Shown here: one piece after another, positions 1 through 7,872 of the stretch
Layout of the letters: every line of letters begins with the position of its first letter
Numbering within the stretch: the stretch's first letter is position 1
DNA from: Flammeovirga sp. EKP202
GTDB lineage: Bacteria; Bacteroidota; Bacteroidia; Cytophagales; Flammeovirgaceae
Assembly (NCBI RefSeq): GCF_014534745.1
Contig: NZ_JACVVP010000020.1
Span: 1-64,000 of the forward strand
DNA: 64,000 nt
Direction: 5' to 3'
Translations under genes and position numbers: made by a program
Notes under the pieces: model-generated
What the model saw: only the letters and a program-made list of their open reading frames with translations
Databases searched by the model: none
Told to the model about the DNA's origin: nothing

Positions 1-215
1 AAGTCTTTTCATAGGAGAAAGATCGGCTTTCTGTCAAAGAAATGAAAATTCAAAATTTTAAAAGAGCGATAGCTCAGGTATTAATTATAATTTTATTTGC
101 CCACTTAAAGCATAAACTATTTATTTTGACTTTTCATAACACTAATTTTTTCAATTTAATCATTGTCCTTCCTATATTTATTAACAATAAATACACTTAC
201 TAAAACAACTTTAAC
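1..215. other. Window-edge intergenic region
   Basis: AT-rich stretch before the first gene. A short inverted repeat (AGAAAG-ATCGG-CTTTCT, 16-32) is visible but has no T-tract on the plus side. I see no reading frame or RNA gene here. Confidence 0.5.
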
Positions 216-1217
216 ATGCCCTCTACAAAAAGAATTTTAATCATCCATGGTCGCGCACAAAAACCAAAAAAAGAAGAAATAAGAGCAATTTGGTATGAAG
301 CTATAAAACACGGCCTAAAAAGAGACTTCAATCCACAACTAGCAGATCAATTTGATAGTTTTGAAAAAGAATTTATCTATTACGGAGACATCACAAACAA
401 AAGATTTTTCAGCAATGAATATGAAGGTAAAGACTTAAGAATTAAAACTTTAGATAAATTAAAGACCTATTCAGCAGACGATTTCAATGAGAACAACTAT
501 GACAATCTCCATACTTTTGGATTCTTCAATGAAGGGCTTGCAGATTTTTTCTCATCTCCATTAAACCTTTTCAATATCGGTGAATCGCTAATTAAGATCA
601 AAGCACCCGATGTTATTGAATATTGGAATAAGGACTCTGAATTCAATCACCTTGTTCAGGAAAGATTGATTTCGCCTTTAAAAAAGTACCTTGCCAATGG
701 AGATGAAATTATGCTGATTGCTCATAGCTTAGGAACAATTATAAGTTATGATGTTCTATGGCAGTTATCACATCTCAATGAATTTAAAAATGCCATTGGA
801 CCAGATAAAAAGGTCAACCTATTTGTCACTTTAGGTTCTCCACTTGGTGATATTCATGTGAAAGATAACTTGAGAGGTGCAAGTTTGAGTATTTATTCGC
901 CTCCTAGCGGTTGTAAAAATAACAGTCTGAAGGAGGAGTTAATCGCTAAAGATAAAATCAGACAATACCCCACCAATATCCATAAGTGGGTAAATATTTC
1001 TGCAGAAGATGATTACATCTGTCATGACAGTCATATACAAGATGATTTCCAAGAAATGATTGACTTAGATCTTATCAAAAAAGAAAACTTTATTGAAGAA
1101 GAAGATAAAATTTACAATCTAGCCGTTAAGGGTGAGAAGTCAAATCCTCATGCCTCTGTTGGCTACTTAATTCACCCAAGGTTTATTAAAATCTTAGCAG
1201 AATGGATGACTAAATAG
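216..1217 (+). CDS. Alpha/beta hydrolase fold protein, probable lipase/esterase-like
   Basis: A 333-residue protein without a signal peptide, so probably cytoplasmic. It opens with a hydrophobic beta strand running into HGR (residues 6-13), typical of the first strand and oxyanion loop of alpha/beta hydrolases. The nucleophile elbow is AHSLG with Ser171. Candidate acid and base partners are Asp265/Asp266 (SAEDD) and His312 or His320 near the C-terminus. The substrate cannot be read from the sequence. The gene stands alone: the next gene starts 223 bp downstream behind its own promoter. The fold is a confident call and the specific activity is unknown. Confidence 0.8.
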   Translation: MPSTKRILIIHGRAQKPKKEEIRAIWYEAIKHGLKRDFNPQLADQFDSFEKEFIYYGDITNKRFFSNEYEGKDLRIKTLDKLKTYSADDFNENNYDNLHTFGFFNEGLADFFSSPLNLFNIGESLIKIKAPDVIEYWNKDSEFNHLVQERLISPLKKYLANGDEIMLIAHSLGTIISYDVLWQLSHLNEFKNAIGPDKKVNLFVTLGSPLGDIHVKDNLRGASLSIYSPPSGCKNNSLKEELIAKDKIRQYPTNIHKWVNISAEDDYICHDSHIQDDFQEMIDLDLIKKENFIEEEDKIYNLAVKGEKSNPHASVGYLIHPRFIKILAEWMTK

Positions 1218-1376
1218 TAAATGTAAATCTCAGTTGGAAGGTGATTTTTCAAAAGTGTAATAAGTAGTCATCTAAAGTTCTTTGGTTCTTGATCATGTTT
1301 GTCCTTTGAAGATAGGTTCATATTTAGGCCTCCCCTTTTAAAAAGTTGCTATTGTAAGATTTTGAAAGAAGGACGG

Positions 1377-1408
1377 TTTGATAAGAAGGGGTATTATTAT
1401 TAGTTTTG
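1377..1408 (+). promoter_or_regulatory. Bacteroidota-type promoter of the 1441 gene
   Basis: TTTG at 1377-1380, a 20-bp spacer, then TAGTTTTG at 1401-1408. This matches the -33 TTTG and -7 TAnnTTTG consensus of the Bacteroidota primary sigma factor. The start codon lies 32 bp downstream. Confidence 0.6.
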
Positions 1409-1440
1409 CCTCACATAATTAAATTATCTGCTGGGCAAAC

Positions 1441-2022
1441 ATGAAAACTAAAGAATCAATCAAGTATATTCCACTTGGAATAGCTACCTTATTAACCATT
1501 CCTTATTTTATTGAGAACACTTTTTTCCAAAATTTACAGTTAGAAAATGATGGTAGTATTCACTTCTCTTATTATACGAAATTTTCTCTCTCGTATGTTG
1601 GGTTATTGATTTCAATAATTTTATTACTACTAAAAAATGAGTATTGGAAACATGCTTTTGCAACCCTTCTTTTAGCAGGAACATTCCATCTTGTTCAGAT
1701 CTTCCATTTGATCTTTTCTATAGAAATTGGTTTTATCCATATCGACATCACATCACTTTTATTACTCATCGCTCATATAAAAGTGAACCCTGTTCTTTCT
1801 GAAGAAATTAAACCAATGTTAAAGAAAAATGAAAAACAGCATCTGCAAAGTAACGAGTTTAAAATACAGTTTTTTGAGAAGAAATTTGAAAAGAATGATA
1901 TTTTTGAATTGAGAGTAATTGTTCAAGAAAACACACTTATTCCAGAAGCGATTGAAGCTGCAAAAAGGGTGATTAGAAAAAAAGAGGAACGTGACAATAA
2001 TAGACAAAAAGTAATGGGTTAG
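1441..2022 (+). CDS. Four-helix integral membrane protein, unknown function
   Basis: A 193-residue protein I do not recognise. Hydrophobic segments near residues 10-27, 48-65, 70-90 and 95-112 suggest four membrane helices. A charged, Lys/Glu-rich cytoplasmic tail of about 75 residues follows and ends in a basic helix. No catalytic motif is visible. It has its own good promoter and no close operon partner, since the next gene is convergent. An antisense reading frame over its 3' half is a shadow. It is real as a gene because of the promoter, the continuous frame and the membrane pattern. Confidence 0.7.
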   Translation: MKTKESIKYIPLGIATLLTIPYFIENTFFQNLQLENDGSIHFSYYTKFSLSYVGLLISIILLLLKNEYWKHAFATLLLAGTFHLVQIFHLIFSIEIGFIHIDITSLLLLIAHIKVNPVLSEEIKPMLKKNEKQHLQSNEFKIQFFEKKFEKNDIFELRVIVQENTLIPEAIEAAKRVIRKKEERDNNRQKVMG

Positions 2023-2071
2023 TTTCTATTACAAATACTGACTTTTTGTACAAGTCCTGACTTTTTATCAG

Positions 2072-2108
2072 AAAAAAAGCTCAACCCTTAAAAATTAAGG
2101 GAAGAGCT
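2072..2108 (-). terminator. Terminator of the TonB receptor-hisI-folE operon
   Basis: Hairpin with AGCTC/GAGCT outer arms and an inner CCTTAA/TTAAGG stem (2078-2108). On the minus strand it is followed by a run of T (2077-2072). It lies about 40 bp after the folE stop. Confidence 0.75.
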
Positions 2109-2147
2109 CAAATCCAATATAACTTCTAATAACTAAACCGTGGTGAG

Positions 2148-2810
2148 TTAGTCCTTTAGTAATCGAAGAAATTCTTCTCTAAAGGAAACATCATTAAACT
2201 TACCTCCATATTCCATGGTCACGGTTGAGCTTGTCTTGTCCTTTACGCCTCTTGATGAGACACAAAGGTGTTCCGCATCCACTACCACAATGATGCTGTC
2301 GGTTTTTAATGCATCTTGCAGTTCGTTATACACTTGAAGTGTCATACGTTCCTGCACTTGTGGGCGTTTGCCGTAATATTCTACAATTCGATTAATTTTT
2401 GAAATACCAATTACTTTACCTGAAGAGATATAACCGATATGAGCCTTTCCTACGATAGGTAAAAAATGATGCTCACATGCTGAAGAGAAAGTGATATTTT
2501 TCTCAATCAACATTTTATCATATTGGTATTTATTGTCAAAAACTGATAATGAGGGTTTATTTTTAGGATCGAGACCTGAGAAAAGCTCCTTGACATACAT
2601 TTTAGCATATCGATAAGGTGTACCTTTCAAACTGTCATCTGATAAATCAAGACCTAATGTCTTCATAATACCAGCAAAATGTTCTTGAATAATTTCAATC
2701 TTTTCGTCGTCACTTTTTTCAAAAGCATCAGCAAGCATTGGTGTATCAACGCTTGTCATCATATGATTATCCCCTTCTACCTCAATTCTTAGCTTTTCTT
2801 CCTTTTCCAT
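2148..2810 (-). CDS. folE: GTP cyclohydrolase I (type IA)
   Basis: Converts GTP to 7,8-dihydroneopterin triphosphate, the first step toward tetrahydrofolate and other pterins. The 220-residue protein has the full family signature: CEHH at 112-115, the substrate-binding stretch around 137-158, and HLCVSSRG at 181-188. The expected zinc ligands Cys112, His115 and Cys183 are all present, so this is the zinc-dependent class and not FolE2. Its ATG follows directly on the TAG stop of hisI, which implies translational coupling. It is the last gene of an operon headed by a TonB receptor facing a Fur-type regulator, an unusual setting for a folate gene. I infer it may be an auxiliary copy used under metal limitation; whether another folE exists cannot be seen here. 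Confidence 0.95.
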   Translation of the reverse strand: MEKEEKLRIEVEGDNHMMTSVDTPMLADAFEKSDDEKIEIIQEHFAGIMKTLGLDLSDDSLKGTPYRYAKMYVKELFSGLDPKNKPSLSVFDNKYQYDKMLIEKNITFSSACEHHFLPIVGKAHIGYISSGKVIGISKINRIVEYYGKRPQVQERMTLQVYNELQDALKTDSIIVVVDAEHLCVSSRGVKDKTSSTVTMEYGGKFNDVSFREEFLRLLKD

Positions 2811-3224
2811 CTATTCCATTCCGTCTATAAATTGTAACTTATTTTCCTCTAAATCATAGCTTCTATAGAAGCATGCCTTTCTGTTTTCTCCTTCCTGATT
2901 GAAAGTATGACAAACGCCACCACCCATCAGTTTTACCTGATAAATGATAGCGTCTTGATCACAGTCCACCATGATTTTAATAATCTTTAAGTAGTTGCCA
3001 GAGGTTTCCCCTTTTGTCCACAATTCATTTCGTGAGGTAGACCAAAAAGTGGCTTTCTTTGATTTCAATGTATACTCGAAAGCTTCTTTATTGGCATAAC
3101 CAATCATTAGAATTTGCCCCGTATCAAATTCTTGTGCAACGACGGGTAATAACCCACCTCTTTTCTCAAACTGAAGCTGCGGTACAAGCTCCTCTTCCAA
3201 AGCTACCTTTGAACTGTTTTCCAT
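2811..3224 (-). CDS. hisI: Phosphoribosyl-AMP cyclohydrolase, stand-alone
   Basis: Opens the adenine ring of phosphoribosyl-AMP in histidine synthesis. The 137-residue protein covers only the HisI domain; there is no fused HisE pyrophosphohydrolase, although fused HisIE is common in this phylum. Metal-site motifs are intact: DCDQD (87-91), CHT (Cys105) and Cys118 near the end. No other histidine gene is nearby. The gene sits 6 bp after an acidic lipoprotein and directly abuts folE. Extra HisI copies are known in Zur-controlled gene sets of other bacteria, and this setting fits that pattern. The enzyme family is certain; a role as an auxiliary copy is inference. Confidence 0.93.
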   Translation of the reverse strand: MENSSKVALEEELVPQLQFEKRGGLLPVVAQEFDTGQILMIGYANKEAFEYTLKSKKATFWSTSRNELWTKGETSGNYLKIIKIMVDCDQDAIIYQVKLMGGGVCHTFNQEGENRKACFYRSYDLEENKLQFIDGME

Positions 3225-3230
3225 ATTTTA

Positions 3231-3848
3231 TTATTGAATGTTTAATACGAATTTTAAATCAAAATCAGTATCACCATCATTAAAACCAGAAGTAGCAGTT
3301 TTTACATCTGGTTGGTGTTTTAATACCACTCTGAATTCGCCATTTGAAACGCTAGTTGCTGAAGCTGTCCATGTTGTTTCTAAACCTACAGGATTACCAT
3401 TATCATCCTCATCTTCATAATTGATATCATCTGAAGCGTTATCGATGTTACCATTACCAGTTGGGTTTGAGAATGCATCTTCCGTAAATCCAAAAAAGAA
3501 TTGGTGCTCATCATCTTCATCTAAGATTTCTTCACCGATATCCTCACCTGGCTCCTCCAATTTGTTCATGATCTCGTAAGTAAGGGTATAAGTTTTACCC
3601 GCACCTAAGTTGATTGCATCCTTAATTACTAGATCTTCAAGACCTGGTCCGTCAGGATCTTGTGCAGTAGCTGTTACTACATCCGTGTCATCAGCAGTGT
3701 TTGTGAAAATTAATTTCACATCAGTAATCACTTCTAATTCGTTTTCGATCTCTGGTACAACGTCATCGCTGTCGCAGCTTGTGAATAAGCATCCAGAAGC
3801 TAAAAGACCAACAAGGCTGTACTTTTTGAATAAGTTGATCGTGTTCAT
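3231..3848 (-). CDS. Acidic surface lipoprotein partnered with a TonB receptor
   Basis: A 205-residue lipoprotein with a signal peptide ending in the lipobox LFTSC (lipid Cys25). Residues after the cysteine are DSDD, resembling the acidic lipoprotein export signal that sends Bacteroidota lipoproteins to the cell surface. The mature part is very rich in Asp and Glu (runs near 100-115 and 140-150) with several His, a composition suited to binding divalent cations. No enzyme motif is seen. It starts 7 bp after the TonB receptor stop and ends 6 bp before hisI, so it is surely co-transcribed. Likely role: surface capture of the receptor's substrate, possibly zinc. That function is inferred from context. 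Confidence 0.8.
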   Translation of the reverse strand: MNTINLFKKYSLVGLLASGCLFTSCDSDDVVPEIENELEVITDVKLIFTNTADDTDVVTATAQDPDGPGLEDLVIKDAINLGAGKTYTLTYEIMNKLEEPGEDIGEEILDEDDEHQFFFGFTEDAFSNPTGNGNIDNASDDINYEDEDDNGNPVGLETTWTASATSVSNGEFRVVLKHQPDVKTATSGFNDGDTDFDLKFVLNIQ

Positions 3849-3855
3849 TTGTTTA

Positions 3856-6258
3856 CTATTTAGCGTTAAAATTATAATTGAGAGAGAAGAGGAAATTTCT
3901 TCCCATGTCGTCAGCGAAATACCTCAGTTGATTAAGGTAATTTCGATAACTCGTATTCAATACATTGTTTACAGAGAGATTTGCTGAGAATTGTTTCACC
4001 TTAAACCCACAAGAAGCATCTAAAAGAAAATAGCCTTCAGGTGCAGGTGTAAAATCAAAAATCTCAGACTCTGGTGTTACTATTTCATCTTCCTCTAAAG
4101 TTCTTGGGGCTTGGAACTGTTGGAAAGTATAGCTTGGTTCTACTGATAGATAAGCAGATTCGATTATCCAAAAAGGTTGAATAGACCACTTTAGATTATA
4201 ACTTGCTCTTATAGGAGGTTGGTTGATCAATGGTTCATCCTTTTCAACATTCCATGACCATAGGTAACTCACCCCTAAAGAACCGTCTAAAACTTCTGAC
4301 CATTTTTTCTGCCATGTGAAATCTCCTCCAATAAATAAAGCATTGGATTGGTCGAAGAAAAATCCAGGCATTGGCCCCCTAACTGTACCTACAGGACCGT
4401 ATGGACGCTCATATACAAAATTTTCAATATAATTTGTATAAGCTGTAATTGTGAAGTCGTTGGTATTCTTACTTATATTCCACTCATTGATCCATTTAAA
4501 ACCTCTTTCAGGTTTCACATCGCTTTCGCTTAAAGGAGTTACTTTATCTGATTTATATTCATCATCTTCATTTAAGTAATAACGGAGCATTCCGAAAGAA
4601 TACTTAAATCCGTGCTGACCAAAAGCAAATAGTTCTTCTACATTTGGTGTACGCCACGCTGTTCCAAAGTTTGTTCTGTAAGTGGCATTATCAGAAAGTT
4701 GACGTACGAACCCTAAAGAGGTAGTGAGGTTTACAAAAGTATAATCGTCCCTGAAGACATTTTTATAGATATCATACCCTCTTACATTATTGTTTTCATA
4801 ATCCATTCTAAGGCCCATTTCAAAGGTATTTTTCCCTTTCGTTAAGCTTTCTATAATGAAACCACTAAAACGGTACGTATTATAATTAGGAATAAAAGGT
4901 GTAGTGTCTGTTCCAGGAAGGTTATCATTATCTTGAGTAAAAAACTGAAGTCCCATAATACCTTCCAGTTGAAACCACTTCTTATGCATCCACTCCAATT
5001 GATAATCAGTAGTCGTGAGGTCCAAATTCATGATTGGTTTGTAGGAATTTCTACGAACATCATACTCCTCACGATGATTGAGCTGTCTACCTACTCTAAA
5101 TGTTAGCTTTTCCTCCTCTGAATACCACCAATTGACTTCTGCTGTTGTTAAGTGGTGCTGAATCATTTGATTTGGTTCATTGATATCATATGAAAAAGGC
5201 TTAATAATCGCTGGTCGATCAGCACCAATCGCTCTTTCAAAATCATCAGCATTCCCTGTAATTGAAGCTCTTAAGATTCCTAAATTCTGATCCACGAAAC
5301 TATAATAGAGCTTGAAGTCAAAATCCTTTAATTTATATTTGACACCAGCATTAAATGCCTTTTCTTCTTTACCTGTATTGGTTAAGGAGTAATCTGGAGC
5401 ATGTCGATCACCAATTCGAGTATAACCACCACCAACATGATAGCTTATGTTTTCAAAACCTTGACTCACTTCAGTATTTGCAAAGTAGCCTTTTCCATTA
5501 GATTGATACCCCGTTCCTATTTTTGCTCTAAGAGATTGATTAAAATTTAATGGGTTTCCCTCTACTATAATCGCTCCCCCTAAAGCTTCAGGTCCATATC
5601 GTACACCCGAGGCTCCCTTGATTACAGTAACTTTATTGGCTGATGCAATATCAATTTCTGGAGCATGTTCTGATCCCCAATTTTGAAAACCGTGTTTAAA
5701 TCCATTATTCAACAATAAAACTCGATTACCATAAAGGCCGTGAATTACGGGAAGTTGTATATTACTTCCTGTTGATGTAAATGTGACCCCTTCTACATTA
5801 GAAAGTGCATTGGCTAAGGATTGAGTTGGATCGATTTGTAACATTTCTCCATCCACTAAATCTTGAGCAACCGTCAATGTTCCTTGAATATCACTTACCT
5901 CTGAAACTGTCACTTCATCCAACGATACCACATCGGGTTTGAGATAAATGACCGATCTTTCTTCTTTAGTTTGATGTACTTTACAAGAAGCATCACATGT
6001 AGTTTTGCAATAGCCGTTACAAGAAATAATCAAACAGTTAGTCGCATTGCACAAATCTCCTAATTGAAATTCCCCATCAATATTTGTCAACACTTTTTGT
6101 GTTGTTCCTTTGATACTAACCAATGCATAAGGCAATGCCTCTTTTGTTTCTGCATCAAGCACAACCCCTTTCAATTCATAACTACAATTATTCGTCTCTT
6201 GGGCATGTAGGCTCAGTGATACAATAAATGGGATGAATAGAAAAAGAATTTTGTGCAT
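3856..6258 (-). CDS. TonB-dependent outer-membrane receptor, probable metal (zinc) importer
   Basis: An 800-residue receptor: signal peptide (1-19), carboxypeptidase-like regulatory domain (about 24-105), plug (about 120-225, with an IHGLYGNRVLLLNNG-type strand), then a barrel ending in aromatic residues. The N-terminal domain is unusual in carrying seven cysteines, four of them spaced C-x3-C-x3-C-x3-C near residues 75-90. The plug contains a His/Glu stretch (HGFQNWGSEHAPEID) like the metal-related loops of ZnuD-type receptors. It heads an operon with an acidic lipoprotein, hisI and folE, and is divergent from a Fur-type regulator over a shared operator. Zinc is the most economical substrate; another metal or a metallophore is possible. 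Confidence 0.9.
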   Translation of the reverse strand: MHKILFLFIPFIVSLSLHAQETNNCSYELKGVVLDAETKEALPYALVSIKGTTQKVLTNIDGEFQLGDLCNATNCLIISCNGYCKTTCDASCKVHQTKEERSVIYLKPDVVSLDEVTVSEVSDIQGTLTVAQDLVDGEMLQIDPTQSLANALSNVEGVTFTSTGSNIQLPVIHGLYGNRVLLLNNGFKHGFQNWGSEHAPEIDIASANKVTVIKGASGVRYGPEALGGAIIVEGNPLNFNQSLRAKIGTGYQSNGKGYFANTEVSQGFENISYHVGGGYTRIGDRHAPDYSLTNTGKEEKAFNAGVKYKLKDFDFKLYYSFVDQNLGILRASITGNADDFERAIGADRPAIIKPFSYDINEPNQMIQHHLTTAEVNWWYSEEEKLTFRVGRQLNHREEYDVRRNSYKPIMNLDLTTTDYQLEWMHKKWFQLEGIMGLQFFTQDNDNLPGTDTTPFIPNYNTYRFSGFIIESLTKGKNTFEMGLRMDYENNNVRGYDIYKNVFRDDYTFVNLTTSLGFVRQLSDNATYRTNFGTAWRTPNVEELFAFGQHGFKYSFGMLRYYLNEDDEYKSDKVTPLSESDVKPERGFKWINEWNISKNTNDFTITAYTNYIENFVYERPYGPVGTVRGPMPGFFFDQSNALFIGGDFTWQKKWSEVLDGSLGVSYLWSWNVEKDEPLINQPPIRASYNLKWSIQPFWIIESAYLSVEPSYTFQQFQAPRTLEEDEIVTPESEIFDFTPAPEGYFLLDASCGFKVKQFSANLSVNNVLNTSYRNYLNQLRYFADDMGRNFLFSLNYNFNAK

Positions 6259-6373
6259 GTACTTTGAAAATTAGTTTGTTACGAAAAGAGCAACATCATA
6301 GGAATAAAATAGGCTAACTTATAAATCTCTAATTTTTAATTAATCCAAATTCATCTTAAATGCGACTATGTTG

Positions 6374-6400
6374 CAAAAATAAAAAAATCATTTCCACAAA
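6374..6400 (-). promoter_or_regulatory. Promoter of the TonB receptor operon
   Basis: On the minus strand: -33 TTTG at 6400-6397 and -7 TATTTTTG at 6381-6374, spacer 15 bp. The -33 box overlaps the left end of the dyad at 6398-6418. A TGTTGCA half-site (6369-6375) overlaps the -7 box by two bases. Confidence 0.5.
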
Positions 6401-6418
6401 CGCAACATTGTTGTGTTT
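6398..6418. promoter_or_regulatory. Divergent operator, Fur/Zur-box candidate
   Basis: A 21-bp dyad with arms AAACGCAACA and TGTTGTGTTT around one central base, with one mismatched pair. It covers the -33 positions of both the receptor promoter (minus) and the regulator promoter (plus). One bound repressor could therefore shut both directions. It shares GCAACA, in the same register to its centre, with the dyad at 6985-7007. Confidence 0.6.
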
Positions 6419-6435
6419 ATTTTTTTAATTTATTT

Positions 6436-6443
6436 TATCTTTG
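6436..6443 (+). promoter_or_regulatory. -7 box of the Fur-family gene, near-leaderless
   Basis: TATCTTTG lies only 4 bp before the ATG at 6448. A start point about 5-7 bp downstream of such a box would fall at or next to the start codon. That predicts a leaderless or nearly leaderless mRNA. The -33 position falls inside the dyad at 6398-6418. Confidence 0.5.
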
Positions 6444-6447
6444 GTGC

Positions 6448-6876
6448 ATGAAAACCGAACAGAAGATATTAGAACTCCTCTCTAATAATGGGATAAGGAA
6501 GACGAATTTCAGAATTGAGTTACTAGAATTATTTTATAAAAATAAACATGGATTATCCCACAGAGATATTAAAGAAGCAATAGAATGCATGCCCGATAAA
6601 GTAACAATTTACAGAGCTTTAGACACTTTTATGGAGAAAGGAATCATACACAAAGTTCCAGATATCAATAACGTCTCTAGGTATGCTTTAACAAAACATG
6701 AGTGTGCTGAAACTCATCATAATCATGCTCATTTTATCTGTAATTCTTGCCATAAAACTTTTTGTATGGATGACATTCAAATTCCTGAAATACAAAATGC
6801 TCACGGTTTTAAAATCAATAGTATTAAGTTAATCTTAGAGGGAAAATGTTCGGATTGTTCGGAATGTTCACATTAG
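6448..6876 (+). CDS. Fur-family metalloregulator, probable Zur
   Basis: A 142-residue DNA-binding repressor of the Fur superfamily: winged-helix domain at 1-80, then a dimerisation and metal domain. The structural zinc site is intact (C98-x2-C101 and C134-x2-C137), and a His-rich stretch (HHNHAHF, 90-96) supplies sensory ligands. The C-terminal half follows Zur/Fur rather than PerR layout, though subfamily assignment from sequence alone is uncertain. It is divergent from a TonB receptor operon containing two zinc-enzyme genes, which favours zinc sensing. The dyad at 6398-6418 overlaps its own -33 region, so autoregulation is expected. Confidence 0.88.
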   Translation: MKTEQKILELLSNNGIRKTNFRIELLELFYKNKHGLSHRDIKEAIECMPDKVTIYRALDTFMEKGIIHKVPDINNVSRYALTKHECAETHHNHAHFICNSCHKTFCMDDIQIPEIQNAHGFKINSIKLILEGKCSDCSECSH

Positions 6877-6984
6877 TATGAAATGTTAAAAGTTCAACTA
6901 CCTTTCTTGATTTATTTATATTTTAAATTTCGATCACACAATTTACACTTTAAACACTGTTACCAAAATGTTATTTAAACTTTA

Positions 6985-7007
6985 TTAATGCAACAGTATC
7001 GCATTAA
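6985..7007. promoter_or_regulatory. Second operator-like dyad, upstream of the NTF2-like gene
   Basis: Perfect 7-bp arms TTAATGC and GCATTAA flank a 9-bp centre. The left half contains GCAACA at the same distance from the centre as in the 6398-6418 dyad. It sits immediately upstream of the -7 box at 7012-7019, a good position for a repressor. Confidence 0.5.
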
Positions 7008-7011
7008 TTAT

Positions 7012-7019
7012 TATATTTG
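7012..7019 (+). promoter_or_regulatory. -7 box of the 7060 gene
   Basis: TATATTTG matches TAnnTTTG and lies 40 bp before the start codon. The dyad at 6985-7007 occupies the spacer and -33 region. Confidence 0.45.
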
Positions 7020-7059
7020 ATGTAGGTCATAATTTGTATATAATCAATTTATTAACAAT

Positions 7060-7533
7060 ATGATAAGTCAAGAACAAGTCGTTAATGCTCAAAAAAAATG
7101 GGGTGCTGGAGTTGTAAAAATCGGATCCCTAAAAGAAAACAGACCTGAATGTGAAGCCTTTGCTAATAATTTCTTGGATAACCTTTACTCATTTCAAGCT
7201 GGTCCTGTATTATTTAAACCTACAAAATGTGCGAAAGAACAATTCAGGCCAACGAAAATAGAGGCTCTATCTTATTTTATTGCAGGGCAGAACCGTGCTT
7301 CACTTGAGGACAAAGGTTTTGCTATTAATCCTTGGACAAATGTACGATTTGAAAATTCGGATATTATTTTAGAAGAAAATCGTGCTATTGCAATGGGTAA
7401 CTATTTCTTTACTGATCTTAATGGAAACGAGGCAAAAGTAGAATATACTTTTGGTTATAAGATTGTTGATGGTGAGTTGAAGATTGATTTACATCACTCT
7501 TCATTTCCTTATGATCCTGCACCAACAGCATAA
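7060..7533 (+). CDS. NTF2-like/SnoaL-like small protein in the zinc locus
   Basis: A 157-residue soluble protein without a signal peptide. The layout (N-terminal helices, a buried-cavity sheet, and a terminal pair of strands ending in a DLHHS motif) resembles the SnoaL / CaMKII-association-domain branch of the NTF2-like fold. I recall proteins of this kind being labelled phosphoribosyl-AMP cyclohydrolase in databases, but no HisI motif is present here. It has its own promoter overlapped by a dyad resembling the operator of the neighbouring Fur-type regulator, and its own terminator. I infer it belongs to the same regulon. The biochemical role is unknown. Confidence 0.8.
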   Translation: MISQEQVVNAQKKWGAGVVKIGSLKENRPECEAFANNFLDNLYSFQAGPVLFKPTKCAKEQFRPTKIEALSYFIAGQNRASLEDKGFAINPWTNVRFENSDIILEENRAIAMGNYFFTDLNGNEAKVEYTFGYKIVDGELKIDLHHSSFPYDPAPTA

Positions 7534-7590
7534 TGTTAAAGTAATCAGTTCCTAAATTTTATTAACAAGGACTAAAACTGTAAATCATGT

Positions 7591-7630
7591 AAGTAGTAGT
7601 TTTAAACAATGAAACTACTACTTTTTTATT
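7591..7630 (+). terminator. Terminator of the NTF2-like gene
   Basis: AAGTAGTAGTTT pairs with AAACTACTACTT across a 9-nt loop, followed by a T-run. Confidence 0.85.
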
Positions 7631-7735
7631 CTTAATTCTCCTTCTCTACACACATCAAACCAACGGTTCCTAACATACTACAGATAAAACCAACTTCAAC
7701 TACAAACTTTAACCTCCCTAGATCCCCACATCAAA

Positions 7736-7768
7736 TAAAAAAGGCTTCGTTAGAGATTACGAAACCTT
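7736..7768 (-). terminator. Terminator of the nucleotidyltransferase-methyltransferase-SDR operon
   Basis: On the minus strand AAGGTTTCGT pairs with ACGAAGCCTT and runs into TTTTTT. It lies about 105 bp after the SDR stop. The rest of 7534-7872 holds no recognisable gene. Confidence 0.8.
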
Positions 7769-7872
7769 ATTTATGATGTTTTTATGTTTCAAAGGTAAGA
7801 GTTGAGACAGTTCGTAAGGATGTTTTAAAACAATGTTTCCTCACAACACAACGCTCTTAACTCGAAAACGTT

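Noticed and set aside
3610-3987. A 125-codon plus-strand frame over the lipoprotein and TonB receptor junction
   Set aside because: It is antisense to two clear genes, with no promoter and no protein-like domain pattern.
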